Assembly: GCA_038527215.1 (NCBI GenBank)
Contig: JBCBGC010000044.1
Coordinates: 1 to 52,946, forward strand
Direction of reading: 5' to 3'
DNA: 52,946 bases
Source of the DNA: JAWPMV01 sp038527215
Lineage (GTDB): Bacteria > Bacteroidota > Bacteroidia > J057
In this document: positions 8,573 to 17,782 of the stretch, one piece after another
Layout of the letters: the number at the start of each line of letters is the position of its first letter
Position numbering within the stretch: position 1 is the stretch's first letter
Translations under genes and position numbers: made by a program
Notes under the pieces: generated by a model
Told to the model about the DNA's origin: nothing
Databases searched by the model: none
What the model saw: only the letters and a program-made list of their open reading frames with translations

Positions 8573-9044
8573 ACGGTCTCTGGTCTCCCAGCGAGCGGGA
8601 CGGCTATTGCTGGTCGCCTGCTTGGGCCTCAATATGATCGCATGTCAGGAAGCTGCGCGGGTGGAAAAAGCCTTTACAGATGCTTGCTGGGCCGCTACCG
8701 ATACCTTGTCTTTTAGCTGGAAAAAAGGAGAAGTCAGCCCGCATCTTCACCTGAAGATGCAGCAGGACTATCCTTACATGAATCTTTTTGTGCAGGTCCA
8801 GGTGCAATCATCCGATCAGCCTGTCCAGACTTTTCTGTTGAACAATACCCTGGTCGATCCTTATGGTCGTTGGTTATTGGCAGGAGATGGGCCGACTTAT
8901 CAGGCGGACTATGACTTGTTGGCTGGCAAGCTGGCGGATCTGACCTCTGCCCAGCCCTATCAGATTTCTGTGGTCCAGTATATGCGGGAAGAAAAGCTCT
9001 GCAAGATAGAGCAGGCACGGATTGTGGTCCCTCAAACGCCCTGA
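8556..9044 (+). CDS. gldH: Gliding motility lipoprotein GldH
   Basis: The 162 aa product has a lipoprotein signal peptide with a lipobox at LNMIAC (Cys30). GldH-like features follow: DYPYMNLFVQVQ near the middle, the LVDPYGRWL motif, and a C-terminal QYMREEKLCKI strand. GldH is a lipoprotein required for gliding in Flavobacterium and is tied to function of the type IX secretion/gliding machinery; its biochemical role is not known. The gene starts inside the 3' end of the PSP1 gene (17-base overlap, different frame). It converges with murF with only one base between the two stop codons. Sequence conservation in this family is low, so the call rests on motif pattern plus the conserved PSP1-gldH neighbourhood. 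Confidence 0.85.
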   Translation: MHPSLKRSLVSQRAGRLLLVACLGLNMIACQEAARVEKAFTDACWAATDTLSFSWKKGEVSPHLHLKMQQDYPYMNLFVQVQVQSSDQPVQTFLLNNTLVDPYGRWLLAGDGPTYQADYDLLAGKLADLTSAQPYQISVVQYMREEKLCKIEQARIVVPQTP

Positions 9045-9045
9045 C

Positions 9046-10356
9046 CTAAAGAACCTCCAGCAAGCTTTCCAGGGCCATGGCTCGGGATCCTTTGAGCAGA
9101 ATGAAATCTGCTTCGCCTAATTTTTCTACGATCTCTTGTTGTGCTGCTTCGGCACTGACAAACCAGGCCGTAGGGCTGCTGATCTGCTGTAAGGCGGCCT
9201 GCATCTGTTCCCCTACCCCCACCGTCATGACGGGCTGAAAGTCATTGATATAGGTTCCCAGTTCCGCATGTAAGGCTTCACTTTCCGGTCCTAATTCGTA
9301 CATGTCCCCCAGGATCAGGGCCACCTTTTTGTCTTTGCGTTCGCACGCATGGCCGATGGCCGCCCGCATAGAAGAAGGATTGGCATTGTAAGCATCCAGC
9401 CAAATATCGTAGCGCGCTCGTTGCAAGAGCTGACTACGGTTGTTGGTGGATTGGTAAGCAGCGAGGCCTTGTTGCATGTCTCCCACGCTCAGCCCGAAAT
9501 GATGCCCTACCGCGATCGCAGCCAGAGCATTCAAGGCATTATAAGAACCAGAAAGTTGTAGGTGAAAGCGCTCCGGACCAGTCCAGAAACGACTGTATAC
9601 GTCCATATCTGTCCCACCTAGCTCTTCCTTCGCAATCTGCAAATGGAAATCTGCCTCCGGCGTTCCGTAGCTGATCACCCGGTCGTAATCTCCGATTTCG
9701 TCCACCAGATGAGGGTCCGAAAGGTTGAGGAAAAGCATGCCACCCCGCGCCTTGACCGAGCGGTACAGAGCGCCCTTTTCTTGCTGGACGCCTTTGAGGC
9801 TTAGCAGACGTTCTAAGTGTGCATAGCCGATGTTGGTGATCAGCCCCATGCTAGGTTCTGCAATCTCTGTCAACTCCTGGATATCTCCTGGTTGATTGGT
9901 GCCCATTTCGATCAGGGCAATCTCAGTATCAGGGGGGAGGTCCAGTAGGGTGAGGGGGACCCCAATGTGATTATTGAAATTTCCTTTGGTGCCTGCGACC
10001 TTTTTTTGCTGTTGCAGGACCGAGATAATCAGTTCTTTGGTGGTGGTTTTGCCGTTGCTTCCGGTCAGGCCGAGAAAAGGCACCTGAAAGGTCCTCCGGT
10101 ATTGCAGCGCTAGTTCCTGTAAGGCTTTGAGGCTGTCGGGCACCAGGATCATGCGCGGGTCATCGGCCTGGTAGAATTCAGGATTGTCCATGACTACATG
10201 CCCCGCTCCTTTTTCCAGCGCCTGCACCGCAAACTTATTGCCATCAAAGCGATCGCCCTTTAACGCAAAAAAGAGGTCTCCTGACTGGATTTTTCGCGTA
10301 TCGGTGCAGATCTTGGGATGAGCGCGGAAAAGGGTAAAAATTTTATCCTGATTCAT
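9046..10356 (-). CDS. murF: UDP-N-acetylmuramoyl-tripeptide--D-alanyl-D-alanine ligase
   Basis: MurF adds D-Ala-D-Ala to the UDP-MurNAc-tripeptide in the last cytoplasmic step of peptidoglycan precursor synthesis. The 436 aa product shows the N-terminal substrate domain (CTDTRKIQSGDLFFALKG), then the Mur ligase ATP loop GLTGSNGKTTTKEL (residues about 107-120). Next come GNFNNHIGVPLTLL and EMGTNQPGDI, both typical of MurF, and a C-terminal domain with DAYNANPSSM. The ATG at 10356 is preferred; the one at 10386 adds ten residues not expected for the family. It is not in a division/cell-wall cluster here. It converges on gldH with one intervening base and diverges from the FG-GAP gene. Confidence 0.95.
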   Translation of the reverse strand: MNQDKIFTLFRAHPKICTDTRKIQSGDLFFALKGDRFDGNKFAVQALEKGAGHVVMDNPEFYQADDPRMILVPDSLKALQELALQYRRTFQVPFLGLTGSNGKTTTKELIISVLQQQKKVAGTKGNFNNHIGVPLTLLDLPPDTEIALIEMGTNQPGDIQELTEIAEPSMGLITNIGYAHLERLLSLKGVQQEKGALYRSVKARGGMLFLNLSDPHLVDEIGDYDRVISYGTPEADFHLQIAKEELGGTDMDVYSRFWTGPERFHLQLSGSYNALNALAAIAVGHHFGLSVGDMQQGLAAYQSTNNRSQLLQRARYDIWLDAYNANPSSMRAAIGHACERKDKKVALILGDMYELGPESEALHAELGTYINDFQPVMTVGVGEQMQAALQQISSPTAWFVSAEAAQQEIVEKLGEADFILLKGSRAMALESLLEVL

Positions 10357-10520
10357 GGTAGGGAATATAGAATCAAATCCGTACAAAAATAGAACAATCT
10401 GCCCGCGCCGGGCTTTTTATTCCAAATGAGAAGCATGTACCTTCGGATGTCGCGTGGGTTACGGTACTTCTGCCTTCAGACCTGTAACTTCAGATTATTG
10501 ATTGAGCACAAATTTACTCC

Positions 10521-12794
10521 ATGATGAGAAATTTTTTGGTTGTATGTATCTGCCTGCTGATGCCAGGCTTATGGGCACAGGATTACAAACTCGATAACAA
10601 CCTGGTTATCCGAGATGAGAATGGGCAAAAATTTGATTTTGGATGGTCAGGAGGGATGAATAGCCCGCATTTTTCCAACGTAGATCTGAATCTGGACGGG
10701 GTGGACGACATCGTCTTTTATGATCGGGGCGGCAAGGTTTGGATTCCCTTTATTCAGGAAGGGGGGACCGGGCAAATCGCTTACCGATACGCTCCTGAAT
10801 ATATGTCGCATTTTGCGAACTGTGAATGTACCCGTTGGGGCTTGATGAAAGACTATAATTGCGATGGCAAGGCCGATGTGATTTGTGGAGCAGCCTCTGG
10901 GCAGAATGTGAAGATTTACGAGCAAACCATTTTCAATGGGGATTCCGTAGGTTTTGTGCTGAAATACGATCCGGTACGCGTTCTTTCTGGCACCAACAAC
11001 CGGGCCATCTATACCTTGAATACGGATATCCCTGCTTTCGTAGATGTAGACTATGATGGGGACCTGGATATCATTTCCTCCCAAAATCTGGGGACTTTCT
11101 ATTTCTTGAACCTCAACCTCGCGATGGAGCGATACGGGCGGTGCGATACGCTGGACTTTGAAAAAGGCACCTCCTGCTGGGGGCATTTTTATGAGGCCAA
11201 TACCAGCGATACCCTCTATGTGAGCTATGTAGATTCCCTGGCCTGTAGTCGCGGCGCAGAAGACCCCAGAGGCGCTACGTCTCGCCATGCAGGCTCTTCG
11301 CTGCTCTTGTTGGATATGGATGCAGATAGCCTGATGGATGGCTTGATCGGAGATGTCTCCTACCCTACCATGAATGCCGTATTCAACGGAGGAGAAATAT
11401 TCCATGCCTTCATGGATAGCGTGGATTATCACTTTCCCACCCAGGACCAGGCCGTGCAAATGAACATTTTTCCCGCAGCCTTTCACGTAGATGTCAACAA
11501 TGATGGCTCTCGGGACCTGCTGATATCTTCCAATGACTTATCGATCGGAGAAGATGTGGACGGGGTGCTGTACTACCAGAACTTTGGACCCGATAACCTG
11601 GTGGATTTTCGCTTTCAGGGTCGGGGCTTATTTGCCGGTCAATCCTATGATGCGGGAAGGCTCTCCAATCCTACTTTTATCGATTACAACGACGATGGCT
11701 TACAGGATATCCTCGTAGGGACGCTCAATGCCCATCCAAGGGTGGGAGACAGTACCAAAACCATTTATCAACTTCAGCTTTTTAAAAATGTCGGTTCTCA
11801 GGATGTGCCGGAATATCAATTAGTTGACAAAGACTACCTGAACGGAAGCCAGGAATTCCTCCGGTTCCAGGCTGCTGCACCAGTGGCGGGTGATCTGGAC
11901 AATGATGGAGATGACGACCTGCTGATCGGCAATTGGGATGGGAAGATTTTCTACTACCAAAACACCGCCATGCCCGGACAGGAAGCGGTGTGGACCCTGG
12001 CGGCAGATGGTCTCACTGAAGCGGGCGGACTGGAAATAGACGAGGGCGGATTTTCTGCACCGGAGCTTTTCGATATTGATGGAGACGAAGACCTCGATCT
12101 TTTTATAGGAGACGATTTTGGTCGCATCGCATTTTACGAGAACATCGGCAATAAATTCAATTTCAACTTTTCCAAAGTAGCGGACGAGTGGGGCGGCATC
12201 AACTTCAAAGATCCGATTACGGACTATGAATTTTTGGGCAGAACCCATCCGCGCTTTCTGGACTATGATGGCGATGGAACGGTAGAGCTGTTGTTGGGAA
12301 CAGAATATGGCCTCATTGAGGTTTATGAAGATCTTTCTAATCCTTTGACCGATACTCTGGTGAAATCCAGTGATTTTATGGGCATGGACTTTGGGGGATT
12401 CCCGGCGCCGGCAGCTGCGGTGATTGATAGTACCGGAGATTACTCGGTGATTGTTGGGCTGGCCCGCGGAGGCTTAATGCTGGTCAACACCCTGGAGATT
12501 GTGGAAGACACCACTACCGCCATTCAACCAGAACTGAGCCAGGGACGGGATTTTTCCATTTTCCCCAATCCAACCGAGGGCCGCTTCCAGGTAGATTTTG
12601 CTGGCGACCAGAGTTTGGGCCGGGAAGGAACCATCGAAGTATTTAATGCTATGGGGCAACTGCTTTATCAGCAAGCTCATCAGGGAAGAAATACCCAGAT
12701 TGATCTGACGGCTTTCCCTGCGGGCCTTTATCATGTCCGGGTGCGGATGGGTGCTCAATGGGGCATTACCAAACTGATCGTCCAGCCCAGATAG
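10521..12794 (+). CDS. FG-GAP/VCBS repeat protein with T9SS type A sorting domain
   Basis: The 757 aa product is an exported repeat protein. Residues 1-19 form a signal peptide ending LWAQ. At least eight Asp-rich FG-GAP/VCBS-type repeats follow, for example LNLDGVDDIVFYD, VDYDGDLDIIS, NNDGSRDLLIS, YNDDGLQDILVG, LDNDGDDDLLIG and YDGDGTVELLLG. These loops match calcium-binding DxDxDG sites of an integrin-like beta propeller. The last ~80 residues are a T9SS sorting domain (FSIFPNPTEGRFQV ... FPAGLYHVRVR ... KLIVQ). The protein is therefore a likely substrate of PorU/PorV, encoded in the same window. Such proteins are usually surface-exposed adhesin-like or scaffold proteins; the ligand is unknown. 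A hairpin follows the gene. Confidence 0.93.
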   Translation: MMRNFLVVCICLLMPGLWAQDYKLDNNLVIRDENGQKFDFGWSGGMNSPHFSNVDLNLDGVDDIVFYDRGGKVWIPFIQEGGTGQIAYRYAPEYMSHFANCECTRWGLMKDYNCDGKADVICGAASGQNVKIYEQTIFNGDSVGFVLKYDPVRVLSGTNNRAIYTLNTDIPAFVDVDYDGDLDIISSQNLGTFYFLNLNLAMERYGRCDTLDFEKGTSCWGHFYEANTSDTLYVSYVDSLACSRGAEDPRGATSRHAGSSLLLLDMDADSLMDGLIGDVSYPTMNAVFNGGEIFHAFMDSVDYHFPTQDQAVQMNIFPAAFHVDVNNDGSRDLLISSNDLSIGEDVDGVLYYQNFGPDNLVDFRFQGRGLFAGQSYDAGRLSNPTFIDYNDDGLQDILVGTLNAHPRVGDSTKTIYQLQLFKNVGSQDVPEYQLVDKDYLNGSQEFLRFQAAAPVAGDLDNDGDDDLLIGNWDGKIFYYQNTAMPGQEAVWTLAADGLTEAGGLEIDEGGFSAPELFDIDGDEDLDLFIGDDFGRIAFYENIGNKFNFNFSKVADEWGGINFKDPITDYEFLGRTHPRFLDYDGDGTVELLLGTEYGLIEVYEDLSNPLTDTLVKSSDFMGMDFGGFPAPAAAVIDSTGDYSVIVGLARGGLMLVNTLEIVEDTTTAIQPELSQGRDFSIFPNPTEGRFQVDFAGDQSLGREGTIEVFNAMGQLLYQQAHQGRNTQIDLTAFPAGLYHVRVRMGAQWGITKLIVQPR

Positions 12795-12815
12795 GCCTGG
12801 AAATAACAAATAATT

Positions 12816-12849
12816 AACCCCTTCAGTTAGGATTCTAGCTGAAGGGGTT
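12816..12849. terminator. Hairpin after the FG-GAP gene
   Basis: AACCCCTTCAGTTAG pairs almost perfectly with CTAGCTGAAGGGGTT around a 4-base GATT loop, a 15-bp stem with one G-U/T mismatch. No clear T run follows, so termination may depend on the strong stem, or the stem may stabilise the 3' end. Confidence 0.6.
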
Positions 12850-12881
12850 ACATCTTCCCCCTTTGATACCCGCTGACGGCT

Positions 12882-13772
12882 ATGGTACATCTCATTGACC
12901 TCAATTTTCAACTGCCCAAGACCATTGCTTCCTTTGTCGTGCCTTCAGATGCAGGCCCCATTCTGATTGAGACGGGCCCTCATTCAGTTTTTCCCATATT
13001 GGAGAAAGGCTTAGCAGATTTAGGCTATAAGGTCTCTGACATCAAGCATGTGTTGCTTTCGCATATTCACTTTGACCATGCGGGCGCAGCCTGGGCTTTG
13101 GCAGAGGCCGGGGCTACCATTTATGTTCATCCCAGGGGGTGGAAGCATATGCACGATCCCAGTCGTCTTTATGAGTCTGCTAAGCGGATTTATCAGGACA
13201 AAATGGAGGAACTATGGGGAGAAATGCACGCCATTCCTGCGGAACAGCTCATGGCCATTGAAGATGGGATAACCCTCAATCTGGGCGGGCACGAATTTAC
13301 GGCCTTGCATACCCCCGGCCACGCGAATCACCATATCGCCTGGAAATGGAATGATACGGTTTTTACGGGAGACGTGGCCGGCTGCCGGATTGAAGGCGGT
13401 CCAATTGTTCCGCCCTGTCCGCCTCCGGATATTAACCTGGAAGCCTGGGAAGCTTCCATTGACCGAATTCTTAGTCATGAACCTCAGCGTTTATTCCTCA
13501 CCCACTTTGGAGAAGTCACAGATGTAGCTGACCATTTTGCCCAGCTCAAAGAAATTCTGAAGGACTGGGGGGCTTGGATCAAGCCTCACTGGGAAGCCGG
13601 GAAGTCTGCAGGAGAAATCACCTCTGCCTTTCAGGCCTACGCAGATGCCCAATTAGCCGAGCAGGGGGCAGATGCCGTATCCATCGCGCGGTACAATGCG
13701 GCTAATCCAGCCTGGATGAGTGTGGCGGGCTTGATGCGGTATTGGCAGAAGAAAAGTGAGGGCGCTTTTTAG
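12882..13772 (+). CDS. MBL-fold metallo-hydrolase
   Basis: The 296 aa cytoplasmic protein belongs to the metallo-beta-lactamase superfamily. The metal-binding motif H61-I-H63-F-D65-H66-A-G is intact. Further ligands are the His in HTPGHANHH (about 146-154) and the Asp in VFTGDVAG. The C-terminal helical part (about 200-296) resembles glyoxalase-II-like or related hydrolases that act on thioesters or lactones. No signal peptide is present. Its 3' end overlaps that of rlmB by 4 bases on the opposite strand, and it has no partner gene on its own strand. The substrate cannot be assigned. Confidence 0.88.
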   Translation: MVHLIDLNFQLPKTIASFVVPSDAGPILIETGPHSVFPILEKGLADLGYKVSDIKHVLLSHIHFDHAGAAWALAEAGATIYVHPRGWKHMHDPSRLYESAKRIYQDKMEELWGEMHAIPAEQLMAIEDGITLNLGGHEFTALHTPGHANHHIAWKWNDTVFTGDVAGCRIEGGPIVPPCPPPDINLEAWEASIDRILSHEPQRLFLTHFGEVTDVADHFAQLKEILKDWGAWIKPHWEAGKSAGEITSAFQAYADAQLAEQGADAVSIARYNAANPAWMSVAGLMRYWQKKSEGAF

Positions 13773-14527
13773 TGGTCTCGCTGGCGTGCTACCTCCAGCA
13801 TAAACATCCCCGCAGCTACCGAGACATTCAGGGAATTGACCTGACCCTGCAAAGGAATCTTCACCGAATAATTCGCTTTTTTTAAGAGGGAATTTGAAAT
13901 CCCTTTATCCTCCGACCCTAAGATTAGGCAAGTCGGACCTGAAAAGTTTACCTCAAAAATGCTCGCTCCGGCCTTTTCCGTACACGCTACACATTGGATG
14001 CCGTAGGCTTGCAGCAGGAGAATGGCATCGGCCAGATGACCGCTGCGGCAGATGGGCAGATGATAGAGGGCCCCGGCTGAGACTTTGATGGCGTCAGCAT
14101 TCAAAGCGGCGGAACGCTGGGTCGGAATGACCAGGGCATGGGCGCCCAAACACTCTGCGGTTCGCACAATCGCCCCAAAATTCCTTACGTCAGAAATCCC
14201 ATCCAGCATGAGCATCAGGGGATTACGTTCTCGTTCCTGAAGGTCCAGAATAATGTCCTCTAATTCGTGAAACTGAACTGGAGACATGAGGGCGACCACC
14301 CCCTGATGATTGGCTTGAGGCAGCATGCGCCTCAGCTTGGCTTCCGGTACCATCTGCACTGGCACTTGCTGATTGCGCGCTCCCTGACGGATCTCATCAA
14401 AGCGGTTTACATTCCCTTCTTTTTTGAGGAGTATTTTCTCTATCGCCTGTCCTGCCTGCAAGGCTTCTTCTACCGGGTGAAGGCCATAGATCATGCGTTT
14501 TGAACCGGAAGGATCCTGATGTTTCAT
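13769..14527 (-). CDS. rlmB: TrmH-family RNA 2'-O-methyltransferase (RlmB-like)
   Basis: This SPOUT-class methyltransferase most likely makes 2'-O-methylguanosine in 23S rRNA (G2251 in E. coli numbering). The 252 aa product has an N-terminal L30e-like substrate-binding domain (IYGLHPVEEALQAG) and the SpoU methylase knot. The knot motifs are DGISDVRNFGAIVRTAE, LILGSEDKGIS and the C-terminal SLNVSVAAGMFMLEVAR. The ATG at 14527 is preferred over the TTG at 14533. It lies 9 bases after the stop of the large GT117-type gene and is probably co-transcribed with it. Closely related TrmH enzymes act on tRNA or other rRNA sites, so the exact target is inferred from the RlmB-like domain layout. Confidence 0.88.
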   Translation of the reverse strand: MKHQDPSGSKRMIYGLHPVEEALQAGQAIEKILLKKEGNVNRFDEIRQGARNQQVPVQMVPEAKLRRMLPQANHQGVVALMSPVQFHELEDIILDLQERERNPLMLMLDGISDVRNFGAIVRTAECLGAHALVIPTQRSAALNADAIKVSAGALYHLPICRSGHLADAILLLQAYGIQCVACTEKAGASIFEVNFSGPTCLILGSEDKGISNSLLKKANYSVKIPLQGQVNSLNVSVAAGMFMLEVARQRDH

Positions 14528-14536
14528 TGACAAGGG

Positions 14537-17500
14537 TTAAGGGGTCTGGCTTTTTTCGTATTCTTCAATGATTAATTCTCCAACAGGGCTGCCAGTCAGT
14601 ACTTTGAGGTAATCTGCCAGCTCCCGCGCTTTTATTTTCTTCCCGTAATTCAAGTAGGCCTGAATAGAAAAAATACACACTTGTAAGCCCGGATGCGTTT
14701 GATCGATCTTGCGTTGGAGGGCAATATCGTCTTTGAGTGCCTGTATGCTCAGGGGGCCTAGTTGGTCATAAGCGGCCAGCGCTTCGTCGGTTAGGCCGAC
14801 GAAGCCGAGAATTTCTGCCTGCTGATATAGCAGGATCAGGTTGGGCTGCGGGTTTACGGAGGTTGGCATGACCGTTTGGCCATAGGCATAAACCTGCTTT
14901 ACGGTATCTCTAAGCGCATTGAGGTGGATATTCAACTGGCTTTTTTCCTCGATTAACTCAGGATAACGATTAGGATTCTGACCTTCCAGGAGGGAATCTA
15001 CGGCGGCTATTCTGATCTGGGCACTCCGGTGTTGCGCTTCATAAGCGCCCATGAGGCGAAGGAAGGCATTCCGGTAATTGGCGAGGATGAGGTTTCGAAT
15101 ATGTTCATCCAGATAAACATCCGGGTCATTCAAGCCTGCGTAACGATAAGTGTCCACCAAGTTTTTTCTCAAAATATCCGGTCTGATCGTGCCCATATAG
15201 AAGCGGTCATTCAGGGTGAGCTCTGATTTTTTAAGGGGGATCAACCGATAAGCCAGGCCTTCAAAGCGCAAAAAGTCAGTGAGGTTGAGATAGTTTTCCG
15301 GGCTCATGCTCCCAGTAAAGTAGATCGGACGCTGCCAGTCGGCCTGGGAAATTTGCTGGAGCATATTGAGCAATACCAGGTCCTTACGCAGGATATAAGG
15401 GTTGCGGGCGCTTCCTTTGGCCTGAAAATCCCAAACCATGGTATCTACGGCGGCCTGTGCTTCAGTTTCGTTGAACACACCCCGCTCGGTTAATGCAGCT
15501 ACATTGACGGGAAAAGGAATCTGCTGAGAAGGAAATCCCATCAGCAATTGGCCCTGATCGCCCTGATAATCTTCGCGCTTAAGCGAAAGCGGAATCCCCA
15601 CTTGCTGATTTCTTTCGGCGCGGACCTGGTCGATGTACCAGTCTGAAATCAGGAGCTCAAGGTTGACAACCCGTACATCTGTGCGATATCCTTCGACCTC
15701 CTGTACGTACCAAAGCGGAAAGGTATCATTGTCTCCTCCTGTGAACAGGATGGCTTCCGGATCGCAAGTATCCAGCAGGTTTTTGGCAAATTCTACGTCC
15801 ACCCATCTTCCCTTGCGGGTGTGGTCATCCCAGTTGTTTACCAACATAAAGAAGGGACCCAGGGAAGCTAATCCAATGGCAATCCAGGGAGTCAGTTCTC
15901 GCAGTCGGTTACGGGCCAGTTCTACCATGAAGGCTACGCCCATGCCGATCCATATACTAAATGCCTGGAAGGAACCGACAAAAGAATAGTCCCTTTCGCG
16001 GGGTTGAGCTGGATATTGATTCAGGTAAATGATGATCGCCAGTCCGGTAAAGAAAAACAGCAGGGCGATGACGGTGGCATCATTTCGCTGGTGTAAGCTA
16101 TGCCAGACCAGCCCGATTAAGCCCAGAAAAAGCGGGATATAGAAGTAGTGATTTTTTCCTTTGTTCTCCTCTTTACCACGCACGTACCGACTTTCGTCCC
16201 CAATTTCAAATCCACTTTCCCAGCGGTCGTCCTGCTCATCCCCTTCTCGCCCTACAAAATTCCACATGAAATACCGGAGATACATATGCTTGATTTGGTA
16301 CTCCAGGAAAAAACGGAAATCTTCTCCTCGTGTAGGCTGGTCATCTGTAGGGTCATCCGGATCAGCCCCTTTATTCGAAACAAAATATCGGTATCCGTAA
16401 GGTCGGGCATTATAGCGGGAAGCAGCATGCATGCGCGGGAACCAGACTTCGTTGTCGTAGGTGTATTTTCGGACTACCATGTCCTCTACATATCGTTCCT
16501 CCCCTTCTACGACCATATATTTGGTGCGGACGCTATCAAAGATGGCTCTCCCTTCCTCGCTGAATGAGATTTGTCCGTTATAGAGCGGCCCTTTTACCAG
16601 CGGTCGGTCTCCATATTGCTCCCGTTTCATATAGCTCAGAAAAGTGAGCAGGTTCTCGGGATTGTTCATGTCGATGGGCGGATTGGCCTGGGACCGGATA
16701 AAGATCAGGGCATAAGAGGAAAAGCCCAGAATGATCATTAAGTAACAGAGTAAGACGGTATTTAGTACCGCTTTCCGAGCCATCTGGCTATATACCAAGA
16801 GTCCGACCAATACGACCACAATCAGCCCTAGAAACAGGCCTGCTCCGGTACCCATAGACCAGCCCATGCCCCCTATTTCGGCTCCATCTCTGGCCACTGT
16901 TCCTGTAAAAAACCGCTCGAAGTTCCAGGCCATATCAAAGGTGGACTGGATGATGCCGTATTGGATGCTCGCCAGCGCAGCGAATGAGATGCCCAAGGTG
17001 GCCAGCAGCCCGGTCCAGCTAAAGGAAAATTTCCGATAGTAAAAGATCAAGGCCAGGGCCGGAATGGTCAACAGGTTCAATAGGTGAACCCCGGTAGACA
17101 GCCCCATAAGATAGGCGATCAGAATGATGTAGCGGGCATGGTCCGGCCGGTCAGCCCTTCTTTCCCACTTGAGCATCAACCAAAAAACGATGGCGGTAAA
17201 GAAGGTGCTCAAAGCATAGACTTCTGCTTCTACGGCATTGAACCAGATGGAGTCTGCAAAGGCACAGCTTAAGCCTGCGATCACGCCCGAGCCCATAATG
17301 GTGATGTGCTTTGATTCTTCGCTCCAGGCTTTTCTGCTTAAGACCTTCTCTACCAGCATGGTGGTGATCCAGCAGGTAAAGAGGGCCGTGAAGGCACTGG
17401 CAAATACACTGAGGAGATTCACCATAAAGGCGATAGATTCTACACTCGGTGCCAGTAAGGCGAAGATTCGGCCCAGGAGCAAATAAAAAGGGGCTCCGGG

Positions 17501-17650
17501 AGGATGCGTAACCTCCAACTCATTGGCACAGGCGATAAATTCACCACAATCCCAAAAGCTGGCCGTAGGAGCAACGGTGGCAAGGTAGACGATCAGGGCA
17601 ACGGCAAAGACGGCCCAGCCGGTAAGATTATTGAGGCGTTGATAATTCAT
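14537..17650 (-). CDS. DUF2723 / GT117-type polytopic membrane protein
   Basis: The 1037 aa product is a large inner-membrane protein of the DUF2723 family, classified with the GT-C glycosyltransferases as GT117. About eight hydrophobic segments lie in residues 1-320. Between the first two is the conserved acidic loop FWDCGEFIACANELEVTHPPG, which resembles catalytic loops of protein O-mannosyltransferases. A soluble loop of about 170 residues, roughly four further membrane segments (about 500-610) and a C-terminal soluble domain of about 400 residues follow, the last part TPR-like and Tyr-rich. The family is typical of Bacteroidota and is thought to transfer sugars to exported proteins or lipids, but acceptor and donor are not known. 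It is the first gene of a probable two-gene transcript with rlmB. Confidence 0.88.
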   Translation of the reverse strand: MNYQRLNNLTGWAVFAVALIVYLATVAPTASFWDCGEFIACANELEVTHPPGAPFYLLLGRIFALLAPSVESIAFMVNLLSVFASAFTALFTCWITTMLVEKVLSRKAWSEESKHITIMGSGVIAGLSCAFADSIWFNAVEAEVYALSTFFTAIVFWLMLKWERRADRPDHARYIILIAYLMGLSTGVHLLNLLTIPALALIFYYRKFSFSWTGLLATLGISFAALASIQYGIIQSTFDMAWNFERFFTGTVARDGAEIGGMGWSMGTGAGLFLGLIVVVLVGLLVYSQMARKAVLNTVLLCYLMIILGFSSYALIFIRSQANPPIDMNNPENLLTFLSYMKREQYGDRPLVKGPLYNGQISFSEEGRAIFDSVRTKYMVVEGEERYVEDMVVRKYTYDNEVWFPRMHAASRYNARPYGYRYFVSNKGADPDDPTDDQPTRGEDFRFFLEYQIKHMYLRYFMWNFVGREGDEQDDRWESGFEIGDESRYVRGKEENKGKNHYFYIPLFLGLIGLVWHSLHQRNDATVIALLFFFTGLAIIIYLNQYPAQPRERDYSFVGSFQAFSIWIGMGVAFMVELARNRLRELTPWIAIGLASLGPFFMLVNNWDDHTRKGRWVDVEFAKNLLDTCDPEAILFTGGDNDTFPLWYVQEVEGYRTDVRVVNLELLISDWYIDQVRAERNQQVGIPLSLKREDYQGDQGQLLMGFPSQQIPFPVNVAALTERGVFNETEAQAAVDTMVWDFQAKGSARNPYILRKDLVLLNMLQQISQADWQRPIYFTGSMSPENYLNLTDFLRFEGLAYRLIPLKKSELTLNDRFYMGTIRPDILRKNLVDTYRYAGLNDPDVYLDEHIRNLILANYRNAFLRLMGAYEAQHRSAQIRIAAVDSLLEGQNPNRYPELIEEKSQLNIHLNALRDTVKQVYAYGQTVMPTSVNPQPNLILLYQQAEILGFVGLTDEALAAYDQLGPLSIQALKDDIALQRKIDQTHPGLQVCIFSIQAYLNYGKKIKARELADYLKVLTGSPVGELIIEEYEKSQTP

Positions 17651-17782
17651 TAGCAGGTATGCGTGTTCTTGAGTACCCGGCTTAATTGAAGCGGTTCAAA
17701 ATTAAGAAAAAACCTATGGGATTGACTAATAGGAGGTTTTAATCGTCAGGATTGAGGCTTTAGCGTATCAGAAAGCTGCACC

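Noticed and set aside
7769..8632. A 287-codon open frame on the minus strand opposite the PSP1 gene
   Set aside because: It lies antisense to a clear gene; its length comes from the repetitive Lys/Asn/Gln-rich tail and the product shows no recognisable domain.
10509..10516. TAAATTTG on the minus strand as a murF promoter
   Set aside because: It matches TAnnTTTG but lies about 150 bases from the murF start, has no -33 element, and falls next to the start of the divergent gene; too weak to list.
10647..11486. A 279-codon open frame on the minus strand inside the FG-GAP gene
   Set aside because: Antisense to Asp/Gly-rich repeats, with an Ile/His-rich composition typical of shadow frames.
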